Counted from the first letter of the stretch, positions 1 to 10,559 are shown. The stretch is DNA of 64,000 bases from Gordius sp. MW1 (GCA_964036665.1 OZ038526.1:32240001-32304000), one strand, 5' to 3'. The notes: a model not told the origin generated them from the letters alone. Program-made: numbers and translations.

Positions 1-420
1 ATTTATTTAAAGTTTTAATATTTTTAAAATTATTAAACTTATATTTATGCTATATTAACAAAAAAAAACTTGTATAGCCTATTAAAAATTCTGGAAAATA
101 ATATATGGAAAAAAACTTTAAAAATTGATAAAAATAACACTTTTATGGAAGATGAGCTATAATGTTTATAGCGCCATCTATAATGGATTTAAAATCGAAT
201 TCATATTTTTGTAAAAGATTTTATTTTTAAAAATCACAAAGCTAATAGAAGATTGTTAAAATACATAGAATAAAAATTGTTATTCTCCTAAAAACAAAAG
301 TGTGAAGAGATCATCAAGCCAGCATTGATTGAACAAAAATTGTATCGTGCATTGAATTGGTTCAATAAAGGAGTTCAACCACTAACTCCAATTTTACAAA
401 ATAAAGGATGCATTTTGAAA

Positions 421-1151
421 AAGATCAATTATAAATTTTGTTCATTTTTATTCCATAAAAAAAAATTAAATATAAAATCATGTAATTATATATTGTATGA
501 GATTCGTTGAATATATATTTAGCATTGGTAGAATTAAATTCTTAAATTAATAGTCTAGAGCATTTTGTTTAATAAATATTGAGTCAAATAAATTACCTTT
601 TGGAGGTGAATATAATATATCCAACTTTCTAACAAACCATTACTAAAATTATAATGTTAACTCTTTCTTTTTAAGATCAATTATAAATTTTGTTCATTTT
701 TATTCCATAAAAAAATAAATATAAAATCATGTAATTACATATTGTATGAGATTCGTTGAATATATATTTAACATTGGTAGAATTAAATTCTTAAACTAAT
801 AGTCTAGAGCATTTTGTTTAATGAATATTGAGTCAAATAAATTACCTTTTGGAGGTGAATATAATATATCCAACTTTCTAACAAACCATTACTAAAATTA
901 TAATGTTAACTCTTTCTTTTTAAGATCAATTATAAATTTTGTTCATTTTTATTCCATAAAAAAAATTAAATATAAAATCATGTAATTACATATTGTATGA
1001 GATTCGTTGAATGTATATTTAGCATTGGTAGAATTAAATTCTTAAATTAATAGTCTAGAGCATTTTTTTTAATGAATATTGAGTCAAATAAATTACCTTT
1101 TGGAGGTGAATATAATATATCCAACTTTCTAACAAACCATTACTAAAATTA
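421..1151. repeat. Three-copy tandem repeat, unit about 250 bp
   Basis: A unit beginning AAGATCAATTATAAATTTTG recurs at 421, 673 and 922. The first two units are about 252 and 249 bp, and the third stops near 1151. The copies differ at only a few positions, so the amplification looks recent. No convincing reading frame or terminal inverted repeat is seen in the unit. Confidence 0.9.
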
Positions 1152-2179
1152 TGGCTCCACAATGTAAATCAAAAGTTTGTGGGGCTCATTTTACCTCAGA
1201 TTTTATTCCAACAACTCCTAAATATAAAATAAAAGATTGTATAAAAGATTTTTTACCGTTTTTTTGTATGGAAATTTCGTCAGGTGTAGATAACAAAGAT
1301 GGCGGATGGTTTTGGAATCATATTGTTACATCGAATGTACGTATGATGAGCAGTCTATTAGTCTATGGTTGGCGTTTAAAGGGTCTTTAATATATATAAC
1401 ATTTTTTAAGTAATCAATTAGAATTTATTTTAATTAAAGAAAATTTACCACCACACTTAGCCTGGAAGTGCTTAACGCGACGATCGTAAAGCTAATATCA
1501 AATCTTGGAGTTAGGGCGGAAAACATTTTTAATTGAAATGTACAAGTTTCAAAACCATTGGATATACGTTCCAGTCTTGCGTATCTGATTTCGGCCAAGC
1601 TTTTGGGAACTATATTATAGCAACATTTTTTTTTGTTAAAATATAAATTTTATAGCATATCCTGTGTTTTAAGGATGGAATTTCTGTACTTTTTTACAAC
1701 ATGCAAAAATGTGATATATTGAACGTATTATTAAACTAAATTATTTTATTTATTTTGCCACTATCTATATTCATTATTTAATAGTAAATTTCAAAAATGT
1801 ATATGTACTTATTTTAATTGATGAATTTCCGTTGGGGCTTAAAATATTTTAAAAGGTATATTAAAATTAAGCTTTGATTTCACATTAGATACATTTTTTA
1901 ACAAAATACATTTAAAATGTCATTGATGCCTTATTTCGCGGGTTTGGCTAAGCAAAGTTAAGCTTTCGATAAAAATTATTCCTATTTAATTTTATGGGCA
2001 AATTCGAATTTTTATCCAAAAAACATATTGCATATTAAATTTCAGTAATGTTTGTTCAAAAGAGTACAATTGCTTAGTAAATGAAAGTTTAAGTTCCTTC
2101 GCCAAAGGGCCATGGCCATGTTAATAAAAACGTGTGTAATTGTTACTATAGCAAAAAAGGCTGATATGCAACGTACTAT
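1152..2179. other. Intergenic, no identifiable feature
   Basis: AT-rich sequence directly after the tandem array. It holds a 79-codon open frame (1151-1390) with no recognisable motif, no splice context and no relatives I know. I see no gene here. Confidence 0.5.
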
Positions 2180-2353
2180 CATGGGCGTAGCCAAGGGGGG
2201 GGGGGGGGGGGTAGGGAGGGGCGGCTGCCCCCTCTAAATCTAAAAAACTGTTAAAATTTATTAAAATTTTGGCTAAAATTTAAAAAATGATCATTTTGCT
2301 CCTCCCTAAATCAGTATTGCCCCCCTCTAATCCCAATCCTGGCTACGTCCATG
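2180..2353 (+). mobile_element. CATGGGCG MITE, copy 1
   Basis: Starts CATGGGCGTAGCC and ends GGCTACGTCCATG, with long G and C runs inside the terminal inverted repeats and an AT-rich core. The flanking 8-mers match at only 5 of 8 positions, so the target duplication has decayed or the ends are off by a base. Confidence 0.8.
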
Positions 2354-2820
2354 ATTGCTATGTAATATATGGGCTCGCTTTTCGTTCATGCGTCCGTCCG
2401 TCCGTTTTCCAACATGTAATTTTTGCATAATTGCCGTGAGTATTTTTAATGGCTGTGGACTTAGGCTTTTAAAGATTTTTTGGCTTTTGCAAATAGACTA
2501 GCTTATGACCGCTGGTTGGATTTAATATTCTTGACCTCGCCCGAGCCCAATATCCATTATTGTTTTTGTGCCCGACTACTTAGCTTCTAAATTTCTTTGG
2601 GCAACTTGTCTAGGTTGTTGCTACAAATCGGATAATTGCGTAACTGGCTAAATGATGATTCCCAGCTATTTATGATGATCGTTGCCTAATTCAACTTTAT
2701 CTGACCCCGGCCAGAGACAAAAATTCTGGTTTATAGATACTTATATTTGCTGTTTTGTGAATTTTTTTTTGACAATTTGTCTAGGTTGTTGCTTTATAGC
2801 CCCTCCTCCCACCAGAAATT
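2354..2820. repeat. Dispersed repeat related to 5690-5770
   Basis: The segment GATTGCTATGTAATATATGG followed by a GCGTCCGTCCGTCCG run resembles the start of the repeat at 5697. TTGGGCAACTTGTCTAGGTTG near 2600 recurs in variant form near 2770, suggesting an internal duplication. No coding potential is recognised. Confidence 0.5.
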
Positions 2821-3132
2821 TCTTATATAAATGAGTTGTTATAAATTTTGTGATTACATAGCCAATATAAGCATAATTAAGCAATGAGCATTGACTACTA
2901 AAATTTGTGTTATCGTTCCCATCCTATATACAATTAAATTTAAGTCCAACAAATAAAATTTTTAGATGATATTTTGAATTTGTCGAATGATGAAGATGCA
3001 ATTGTAACACTCACACCTATTGTTTTAAACAGTAACGTTGATGAGATCAAACTCATATAATTTTGCTTTACCCCCTCCAACCTAAAGCCTACCTAAAAAT
3101 GTATTTTTTAAAACTGAGCTTTTATATCATAC

Positions 3133-3263
3133 TTATTGCGGTTTGATTTTCTTCTGCGTGTATATTACAATAATGGCTTTCATTGCAACACCTAAAACCT
3201 CTCACACTTGAAATCATTGATATATTCTTTGGGCAATAGTCTCCCGCCTCATTTGGGCAACAG
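3133..3263 (-). CDS. Receptor-like gene, exon 6 (module 2, second half)
   Basis: Acceptor ATATAAAG. It encodes CCPNEAGDYC, then GFRCCNESHYCN, the canonical CC-x5-CN ending of the ectodomain. A possible GTATGA donor at 3132 leaves phase 1; without it, translation stops at 3122. Confidence 0.68.
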
Positions 3264-4270
3264 CTTTATATACAGAAATATTTAAAACGTTAAAAAAAAT
3301 TTATTTAATTATTAATAACTATTATTTGCTATCTTTTTTTATAAATAATGATAAAGAACATAAAGAAATTTGTTATATTACTCATATATATTGTCGGTGG
3401 GATCCCCGTGTATCGAAATATAAGTAAAACAGTGACCAGAAGTTTGGCAAGTATTAGAGTTCTTACGAATGTTGCAATAGCAAGTTCTATTAACAGGTCT
3501 GTTCTCTTAAATATAATATTTGTTATCAAGAATAATATTAAATTTAGGATAAATTTATAATATATAATAATAGTGTTTGTATTTTAAAAAGATTGCTTGG
3601 TTACTATTGTGAAGATCCTCAAAATCTGTGTCGATAACTACAAATGATTTTGAATAAAAAATTTTAATTTAGATTAAAGCAATTTTCCACAAATATTACG
3701 TTTAAATGAGGTTTGCAAGCCTCCTGAGCACCAAGGGCCATCATCACAGCATTCAGTAGTTGGCTTAAGGTGTAGTTCATTTTCATTTTCATTTTTAACA
3801 TTCAAACTATCATGACAATCTGTGTATGATGTTTTTCTATCCATACACCTTATATTAACATCAAAAGCAAATTCCGTTAAAAACCAACAATCATTCCTCT
3901 TATTTAAGTTTTATTTTTTAAAATCATACAAAACATATTTTCGTAAATTATATGTGAGTTTTTTTGCAATATACCCATATTCCATTGCACCCGAAACATT
4001 CTTTGCGTAGCATACCCCGTTAAAGATGGAACAATAAGGCATAGAATTTGGGCAATTTGTGCAGGCGCACCATTGATCTTCTATAAAATCAATATTTTTG
4101 ATTTTTTTACCATATATTAATTTAAATAAATATAAAACCACTTACTTTGATATTGGGAGCTGAGTTGAACTAGACGGGTTTATTATTTTTGAATTATTAT
4201 AAAAACCAGGAAAAATAGATAAATTACCTGCAAAGTAAATTGTGAATGGGAGAATATAAAAAAATTTCAT
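3133..4270 (-). CDS. Secreted protein with two tandem activin/BMP type I receptor-like ectodomains
   Basis: Six exons assemble with matching phases: 4270-4228, 4169-4146, 4080-3975, 3848-3700, 3505-3382 and 3263-3133. The first encodes a signal peptide (MKFFYILPFTIYFA). Module 1 (exons 3-4) has CACTNC, a C-x5-CYA finger, then CM..., a CHDS block and ECC...C. Module 2 (exons 5-6) has CYC, CQTSGHCF, CC and CCNES-YC. This is the cysteine layout of the three-finger ectodomain of type I TGF-beta-superfamily receptors, which bind BMP/activin ligands outside the cell. Each module is two exons with phases 1-2 and 2-1, so the pair is an in-frame duplication. Exon 6 ends at a possible donor (phase 1) or reads on to a stop at 3122. 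No transmembrane or kinase exon was found at lower coordinates, so this is either a decoy-like secreted protein or an incomplete receptor gene. Family assignment is fairly sure, the 3' end is not. Confidence 0.72.
3382..3505 (-). CDS. Receptor-like gene, exon 5 (module 2, first half)
   Basis: Acceptor ATTTAAG, donor GTAATA (same donor hexamer as exon 4). It encodes RTCYCNIRKNSNTCQTSGHC followed by FTYI, close to the first finger of BMP type I receptors. Phase 1 in, phase 2 out, the same as exon 3. Confidence 0.7.
3700..3848 (-). CDS. Receptor-like gene, exon 4 (module 1, second half)
   Basis: Acceptor ATATAAG, donor GTAATA. It encodes CMDRKTSYTDCHDS, an Asn/Glu-rich insert, then TTECCDDGPWC. 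The ECC-x5-C ending matches the closing cysteines of type I receptor ectodomains, although the usual Asn after the last Cys is Ser here. Confidence 0.7.
3975..4080 (-). CDS. Receptor-like gene, exon 3 (module 1, first half)
   Basis: Acceptor TTTTATAG, donor GTATAT. It encodes WCACTNCPNSMPYC and the following CYAK finger. It enters in phase 1 and leaves in phase 2, immediately before the Gly-Cys that begins exon 4. Confidence 0.7.
4146..4169 (-). CDS. Receptor-like gene, exon 2 (24-bp micro-exon)
   Basis: Eight codons between GTCTAG and GTAAGT, phase 1 on both sides. It is needed only as a short spacer; skipping it would also keep the frame. Less certain than exons 3-6. Confidence 0.45.
4228..4270 (-). 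CDS. Receptor-like gene, exon 1 (signal peptide)
   Basis: ATG at 4270, then 14 codons of hydrophobic residues ending before a GTAATT donor in phase 1. This is the only ATG upstream of the module that gives a signal peptide and joins in frame. Confidence 0.6.
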
Positions 4271-4384
4271 TTTGAGGGCAAAATTAATTTATGAAAGCAG
4301 AGTAGAATATATTTAATTAATATTTTATTTTATTAAAATTATAAGGAGACGAGTAAACAATTTAATAATTAACTTTTTAATTAA

Positions 4385-4609
4385 TTAAAATGAAGTAAAA
4401 GGAGTTGGTTTGTACTTTTGTACGCTGCTTATTTGTTTTGGCATTGATTGATGTTGATGTTTTTGTTTAAACACAATTGAACTTTGGTGGTTTTTGAAAT
4501 GATTCAAAATGTGTTTTGGCATTATGATATTGATGTTTTTGTTTAAACATAATTTTGAACTTTGGTGGTTTTTGGATTTAATTAATAATTTAATTTTAAC
4601 AAACTTCAT
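4385..4609. repeat. Short direct duplication of about 80 bp
   Basis: TTTTTGTTTAAACA..AATT.GAACTTTGGTGGTTTTTG occurs near 4458 and again near 4538. The duplication produces a minus-strand open frame with a repeated Lys/His/Gln-rich segment that I regard as accidental. Confidence 0.7.
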
Positions 4610-4619
4610 CTTATAATGA

Positions 4620-5147
4620 AAGTTTCAAAATTATTCTTTCAAAAGTTTATTCTACAAAACTGCTCGTCATATATATTTACAACCAACGTGGGTTTAGCCA
4701 AAATTGACTAATGTGATAATGACAAAAATCGATAATTATTTTTAATAAATTTGAATTATTCGGACAAGACGGGGGCGAGTCATCCGTAATCAACTGGAAT
4801 TTATGTGTATATAATGTTTAGACAAAGCGTTTAAAATTCATGCTAAAATTAATCATTATTTTCTAGAAAGTGTTAATAGATAGAATCGAACTGAAATATT
4901 TTTTTTAATCATAAATCTTAACTTCGGGGCAAAAAGCTTAAAATTTTAAAACCTAATCACGTTTTTTTAATTTAAAATAGGTCATTTATCCCTCCTAACC
5001 TCTGCCTGCCTCTACACCTGTGAAAATTAAATGTGCTTTCCAAATTCCGCAATATGAATTTTAGAAAGATAGCGATTTTATCGAGGGTATCATCAAATAT
5101 TTTTAAATTTTTAGGTTGGTAATTGCATTTATTAGATTTTTGTATTA
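4620..5147. other. Intergenic, no identifiable feature
   Basis: AT-rich sequence upstream of the receptor-like gene. A promoter for that gene would be expected just above 4300, but I recognise no defined element. Confidence 0.4.
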
Positions 5148-5155
5148 AGATCTTA

Positions 5156-5318
5156 TATGGGCGTAGCCAGCATTGGGATTAGAGGGGGTAATAATGATTT
5201 AGGGAGGGGCAAAATGATCATTTTTTGAAATGTTAGCCTTAATTTTAATAAATTTCAACAAATTTGGATTTAGAGGGGGGCAGCCGCTCCTCCCTGCACC
5301 CCCTTGGCTACGCCCATG
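5156..5318 (+). mobile_element. CATGGGCG MITE, copy 2, with exact 8-bp target duplication
   Basis: Terminal inverted repeats TATGGGCGTAGCCAG and GGCTACGCCCATG enclose the subtype with GGGCAATAATGATTTAGGGA. AGATCTTA stands on both sides (5148-5155 and 5319-5326), a perfect 8-bp duplication. Confidence 0.93.
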
Positions 5319-5459
5319 AGATCTTATGTAATGAATGTGGAAAAGGCTTTATAATGAAAGTGCCATAAAAGTGTTGGCACTTTATTAAATTGTTATCTTA
5401 GAGATTTTAATTAGATTGTACGAAAACTCGGAGTGCTATTAATTAAAAGGTAAACTTTG

Positions 5460-5615
5460 CATGGGCGTTACCAGGAGAGGCAGGGATGGCGAAAAAAAAA
5501 TTTTTCAATGCAAAAAGCCTTAAAAATTAAAAAAAAATTATGTTTTGTCCCCCCCACCCTAATTGAACTTTTGAACGTTTTGCCCCCCCCCCTCCAAAAC
5601 CTGGCTACGCCCATG
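5460..5615 (+). mobile_element. CATGGGCG MITE, copy 3, with exact 8-bp target duplication
   Basis: Terminal inverted repeats CATGGGCGTTACCAGG and CCTGGCTACGCCCATG flank the subtype containing a TATGTTTTGCCCCCC run. AAACTTTG is repeated exactly at 5452-5459 and 5616-5623. Confidence 0.93.
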
Positions 5616-5689
5616 AAACTTTGTGTTATATATGTGAGTCTATGAGATTCCTTTATACTCCCATATCATTATCCACATAAATTTGCGGT

Positions 5690-6270
5690 TTGATATTAAT
5701 TGCTATGCAATTTATGGGCTCACTTTCCATTTGTTTAAGCAACGCTTCTGCGTCCGCACCGAACAACGTGTCATGTTGTCTGTTTTTATAATTAATAATT
5801 GCTGGTTCGAATCCCGGCGAGGCCAAATTTTTTTTAAATTAATTAATATATTGTTTTTGTTAATAGCATTGATAATATGGCTTTTTGGCCGTCCGCTGGC
5901 TGCTGACCAAAAAAAAACCATTAACCAAATTGTGAATCGAATTTTTTTTTGTTTACAAAGGCTTATTCCTCTACTGATATGGGTCCCTTCCCCCCCCCCC
6001 ACAAAGGCCTCTGCCTTTACTGATGTGGGTTCGAATCTCGGCGAGGGCCCTTTTTTTAATTTTTTATAAAAATTAATATATTGTTTTTGTTAATAATACC
6101 ATTGATAATATGGCTTTTGTCCGTCCGCTGGCTGCTGACCAATGGGAAAAATGACCATTGGCCAAAGTGTGAATCGAAATTTTTTTTTTTTTGACTCTTA
6201 TGTATTTATAGACCGTCTCTTGGTACTGACCAATGGAAAAAAATGACCATTGGCCATAGATGGGGGTCAC
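5690..6270. repeat. Tandemly repeated tRNA-like (SINE-like) unit
   Basis: Two and a half copies of a unit of roughly 200 bp. Each full copy has a pol III B-box-like GGTTCGAATC segment (5807 and 6028), then an AATATATTGTTTTTGTTAAT tract and CGTCCGCTGGCTGCTGACCA. The last partial copy starts near 6195. The B-box and repetition suggest a tRNA-derived short interspersed repeat; no intact tRNA fold was found. Confidence 0.55.
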
Positions 6271-6411
6271 AACGAGGCTCCAGCAAGGGGTTTGGGAGCA
6301 GAGACGCCCGAAGGGCGTATTATTGACATAATTCTATTTCAATATTGTACATTAAAACGATTTGGTAAAATCATATATTTTTATGTTCTAATTTTGTACT
6401 CACTTCCATCC

Positions 6412-6415
6412 CCGG
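6412..6415. repeat. Left CCGG target duplication of the Ginger-like element
   Basis: CCGG immediately before TGTAATG. It matches the CCGG after the right terminus at 12981-12984. Confidence 0.6.
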
Positions 6416-6762
6416 TGTAATGATCTGAAACGTCGACAGTCAATTGAACATTCCTATTGGTTAATATGGCATAATAACGAGTTATATGCCATATCACGTG
6501 ATCTTCCTAAAAGCTCAATAGGTTAGTTTTGGCACAAAAACATGTATTTTTTTTTGAAGACACTAAAATGACGACACAAAACTTTCAAAATATTTCAAGT
6601 AATTACTATGCATAATTATCTAAATTATTAATTAAAATTTAGAGAATCACTAACAAACTATCAATTTAGCCATTTAAGTATATTATCAAATCTTTTTTTT
6701 CACATGTATTTCATAAATTTAGGTTAGATCAAGAAAATTATGAATATCAGTTTAGTCAAGCT

Positions 6763-6962
6763 TGTGGTATTTAATTCACCACTTTAGTAATGTTTAAACT
6801 ATTGAGTTAGGCGAGTATGAATTCATTATAACAAAAGGAATCAAACAAACATATAAGCGAAACGCGAGCGAACGTTAATAATATGAACCGAGGAAATTGG
6901 AGGAAGATAAAAACATATGTGTTTCGTCGACTTGCTACATTATCAATATTCATGTCGCTACA
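6763..6962 (-). repeat. 3' LTR of the gypsy element
   Basis: Reads TGTGGTATTTAATTC to CATGTCGCTACA on the plus strand and differs from the other LTR at about six positions (roughly 97% identity by eye), so insertion is fairly old or repair has been imperfect. Confidence 0.92.
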
Positions 6963-6977
6963 AATATTCTCCCCCTA
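6963..6977 (-). other. Polypurine tract
   Basis: On the minus strand a purine run (AGGGGGAGAA) lies directly upstream of the 3' LTR, where plus-strand priming occurs in LTR elements. Confidence 0.75.
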
Positions 6978-7006
6978 GATTGTTTGGAGTAACACTAAAC
7001 GATCGA

Positions 7007-7423
7007 TTAGGTGGATAATCTCGCCTGTGTATCGATTGTATTGGCAAAGTCTTTTGGGCCAATGGACATGTCTGCCACTGCGAGTGGTTTTGACTGGTTG
7101 TTGTTCCTGCTCTGGTTCTTGTGAAATAGGTTTCTTGAGGAAGGTTCTTGATTATGTACCGGTTTCTTGCTTTCTACATGAGCGGGCTTCAATCGGTCGA
7201 TTGATATGGAGTCCTTTTTTCCATTTTTCTCGATTATCAAGTACTTTGGTCTACGAAGTAAGACTTTGAAGGGCCCATCGTAGGGTGGAATGAGTGGTTT
7301 GCGTACTGTATCATTTCTGACAAACACTTGCGGTGTTTCCCACAGGTATCGATTTACCTGTTCTTTTGTTTCTCCATGGTGGTGTGGCACGGGGTACGGC
7401 GACGCCATCATCGTTTCTCTCAA
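7007..7423 (-). pseudogene. gypsy integrase C-terminal fragment
   Basis: This frame continues the integrase after a frameshift near 7420. It carries PPYDGPFKV, the GPY/F-type module seen at the integrase C terminus of Ty3/gypsy elements, followed by SIDRLKPAHV, a conserved ending in the CsRn1 group. Its N-terminal residues overlap the preceding frame, and the two must be read in different frames, so the polyprotein is interrupted. Confidence 0.88.
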
Positions 7424-8318
7424 CTTCTCGACGTACTTGTTCTGCTGATTGTTGCGTTGTTTCTTGTGAGAAATAATCTCCTGGGAGACTTAAGTTAGTC
7501 CCGTATAGCACTTCCGCCGGCGTGCGACCAATGTCTTCCTTGATGGTTGTGCGGATACCTAATAGGACAAAGGGCAGAACTTCACTCCATTTTGTGCTTC
7601 CTGAGGCTTTTAACGAAGCCTTTAACTGCCGGTGGAAACGTTCGACTACCCCGTTCGCGGACGGGTGGTAAACTGTAGTTTTGATGTGTTCGCATCCTAA
7701 AATATTCGCGAACTCTCTAAAAAGTTGTGACTGAAACTGGGATCCCCTATCTGTGGTAACTGTACTCGGAACCTCATAATTTGCCACCCAGTTCTTGATA
7801 AATTTGTCCGCGATAACTTCGGCGGATGTTTCTTTAAGTGGTATGGCCATGGGCCATCTCGAGAAACGGTCAACTGCCGTTAGCATGTGAGTGAACCCGT
7901 TGGAGGGTGGTAGTGGTCCTACTACATCCAAGTGGACATGAGCGAATCTGGCATCGGGTTGTTTAAAAGTACCTGGTTTCGTAATGGTGTGTCGGTGTAC
8001 TTTACAACGTTGACATCTTAGGCATGTTCTTGCCCAGTTAGTGACGTCCTTGTTGATAGATGGCCAGACTACGCGACTAGTGATGAGCTTTAGGGTGGAT
8101 CGAACTCCTGGGTGTGATAACGAGTGAAAATGGTCAAAAACTGTTCTCCGTGCGTCAGGTATGACCGGTCGAGGTTTAGTAGTCGACAAATCGCAAAGGA
8201 TTTTGTTATCTGACCCTGGGATGGGTAATCCTTGTAGTTTTAGTGAATTAGTATCTTCTAAACCTTCCAAAGACTTGTCGTTTTTCTGGTGCTTGCTAAT
8301 GTCGTCTAATTCTGGCAT
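7311..8318 (-). pseudogene. gypsy integrase zinc-binding and catalytic core
   Basis: Encodes the HHCC zinc-binding domain (HFHSLSHPG and CLRCQRC) and a retroviral-type integrase core with the catalytic triad recognisable as HLDVVGPLP (first Asp), TTDRGSQF (second Asp) and NGVVERFHR (Glu). The true coding segment ends near 7420, where the frame is lost; residues after KLKAS...QVRREVE are out of frame. Upstream it joins RNase H across another frameshift near 8358. Confidence 0.93.
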
Positions 8319-8344
8319 TTTTGGAAGATTTACCGCGTCTACTC

Positions 8345-9475
8345 CTATCCGAGATAGAGCATCTGTACTGTGTTTCCTTCGCCTTTAATGAAGCGAATGT
8401 CAGTGGTATATTGTGAGATTAGGTCGAGCTGTCGTATCTCTCTCGGAGAGTACTTATCAGGCTTAGCGTCAAAGGCGTATGTGAGTGGTTTGTGGTCGGT
8501 GTACACGGTAAATATTCGGCCTTCCAGGATGTATCGAAAATGCTTGATTGCTAGGTAAATGGCGAGAAGCTCACGACTAAATGTACTGTATCGTGATTGT
8601 GTTGGCTGAAGTTTAGTAGAGAAAAACGCTATTGGTGTAGTCTCTCCGGCCATTGTTTGTTGTAATACCGCACCGACTGCTGAATTAGAGGCGTCTGTTG
8701 TTAGTGTAATTTGGGTTTCTGGACTGGTATTCAAAAAATTTAGCTTGGTAAAATTGATTAGAGCGGATTTTGCTGTGTCGAAAGCTTCTACCTGAAGTTT
8801 GTTGAACGCTATAGATTTTTGCGGATTCTTTAGTATGTCTGTCAACGGATTTAGGGTTTTAGCAATATTAGGCCGAAATCTTCGATAGAAGTTGATCATG
8901 CCTAAGAATCTTCGGAGTTGTTTACATGAAACTGGCGTTGCAAAGTTTTTAATAGCCTCAATCTTCTCTGGTAAAGGAATAATACCTGCGGCCGAAACTT
9001 TGTGACCCAGGAACTCTAATTCTCGCACTCCAAATTGACATTTTGCAGGGTTGATCCTGAGGTCGTACTTTTGGAGTCGTTGTAAGACGGTCTTTAGATG
9101 TACCTCGTGTTCCTCTTCTGAGCCGCTTGCTATAAGTACATCGTCTATGTACGCGGAGGCGTAATTCAGTCCTCGCAAAACTTCGTCTATGAATCTTTGG
9201 AACGTTTGGGCTGCATTTTTTAGACCAAACGGCATCCTCGTGAATTCGTAAAGACCGAATGGTGTCGTCACGGCTGTTTTACAGATGTCGTCCGGCGCTA
9301 CCGGGATGTGATGGTAGGCTCTAACTAAATCCAGCTTGGAAAAAATTGCTTTTCCGTGAAGGTTAGCTGTGAAGTCGTGAATGTGAGGAATTGGGTACCT
9401 GTCTGGTACGGTGACTTTGTTCAAGGCTCTAGAATCTCCACACGGACGCCAGTCACCTGATTTTTTAGCAGCCAA
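8345..9475 (-). pseudogene. gypsy reverse transcriptase and RNase H
   Basis: Reverse transcriptase with the RMPFGLKNA block and the YIDDVLIAS catalytic motif, then RNase H with [14 protein letters not shown] and YTDHKPL. Copying of the element RNA into DNA would use this enzyme. The frame is lost at the end (GEGNTV, then residues that only resume in another frame as DALSRIG), giving a one-base frameshift near 8358. The N-terminal part lies beyond the 719-bp insertion at 10215-10433. Confidence 0.95.
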
Positions 9476-9500
9476 ATGTATTAATGCCGCCCAGTTGCTT

Positions 9501-10219
9501 TTAGATTTCCTTATTGTTGTAGCCGTGATAACTAAGCTGTTCGCGTCTATGCAAATGAGATTACTTGTTTGTTGTAGCCGTCATAACTAGGCTGTTCGCG
9601 TCTATGCAGATGAGATTACTTGTTGTATCTTTCCCACTAAGGGGGAGAATAATGAGCGTGTGAATAAAGATATAGGATTTTTCGTTATGTAAATAGACGT
9701 GCACTAAGTAGATGCAGACGTCGAATGGTCGGCATCCCTTGTTCAAATGAGGAGGGCATACAAGGTTTAAATAGCGGGCATTTGACCATGATAGGATCAG
9801 TTTTTTAATTGTATGATCAGTTATTTTATTTAGTTATTTTATTTAGTTATTTTATTTTGTTTAGTTATTTTTTAGTCCTGCAGGACGTTTAGTCCTGCGG
9901 GTGGGGAGATGTTTATTTCTCATTGTAGACACTTGGTCCAGCGGCAATAATCCATCAAGAGCCAGACCAGATACCTGCCCTTCTCCCTTACTACGATTAT
10001 CAACCACAAGCTTAACATCCCGCAATTAAATAGCTTCGATTACACTTAGTTGGCACTCATCCTACCGGACCGATTCCACGACGAACTCTCAAGGCCATCA
10101 TCCTAACACTTACATATTCACTTACATTTATTGATTGACTGAAAAAACATTATTCAATTGATTGATCGTGATTTGTCGTTATTACACTTGTTATTGATTG
10201 GCTGGAAATAAAGATTACG
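9501..10219. mobile_element. Unclassified insertion in the reverse transcriptase gene
   Basis: The RT frame is split between residues that normally read SSNWAAALIH. AGTTGCTT occurs on both sides (9493-9500 and 10220-10227), an 8-bp duplication. The insert contains an imperfect tandem duplication of about 52 bp (TGTTGTAGCCGT near 9522 and 9573), an AAGGGGGAGAA tract near 9640 and TTAGTTATTTTATT repeats. No clear terminal inverted repeat or LTR pair was found. The 8-bp duplication would suit a hAT-like element, while the purine tract hints at an LTR remnant. Confidence 0.7.
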
Positions 10220-10433
10220 AGTTGCTTGACATATTACTTATGATTCCCAGTTCCAACATATATTCAAATTCTTTCTTAGCAACATTAAGTTTTTCAGCAG
10301 TAAGTCGCCTTGGACGTGCGTATTGTGCCGGCCCTTTTGTTGCTATGTGGTGGAAGATGTCGTTGGTTGAAATTTGTTGGGTGAAATTTAAAGGAGTTAG
10401 GAGTGATGGAAAGTTGTTGATCACAGATTCCAA
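10215..10433 (-). pseudogene. gypsy reverse transcriptase, N-terminal fragment
   Basis: Contains HHIATKGPAQYARPRRL and KKEFEYMLELGII, the conserved lead-in of gypsy RT. It breaks off at the 719-bp insertion and resumes on its other side. Confidence 0.88.
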
Positions 10434-10559
10434 CTTAGAGTCCTGACTCGAGAGAGCTATGCGGATTCCTAACGTTTGATGATGGGTGGAAATTCCTTTT
10501 GAAGTTACGTGAGTCAGACCATCAATTAATCGCTGGTTTTTGACATCTACGATGATGTT

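Noticed and set aside
1151-1390. 79-codon open frame after the tandem array
   Set aside because: No recognised motif or splice sites, and its start lies at the end of the repeat. Likely chance.
2820-3130. Transmembrane exon for the receptor-like gene
   Set aside because: Minus-strand frames here are only partly hydrophobic and none has an acceptor in the required phase without an early stop.
5683-6069. 128-codon plus-strand frame and its minus-strand partner
   Set aside because: Both lie in the tRNA-like repeat and encode repeat-derived sequence.
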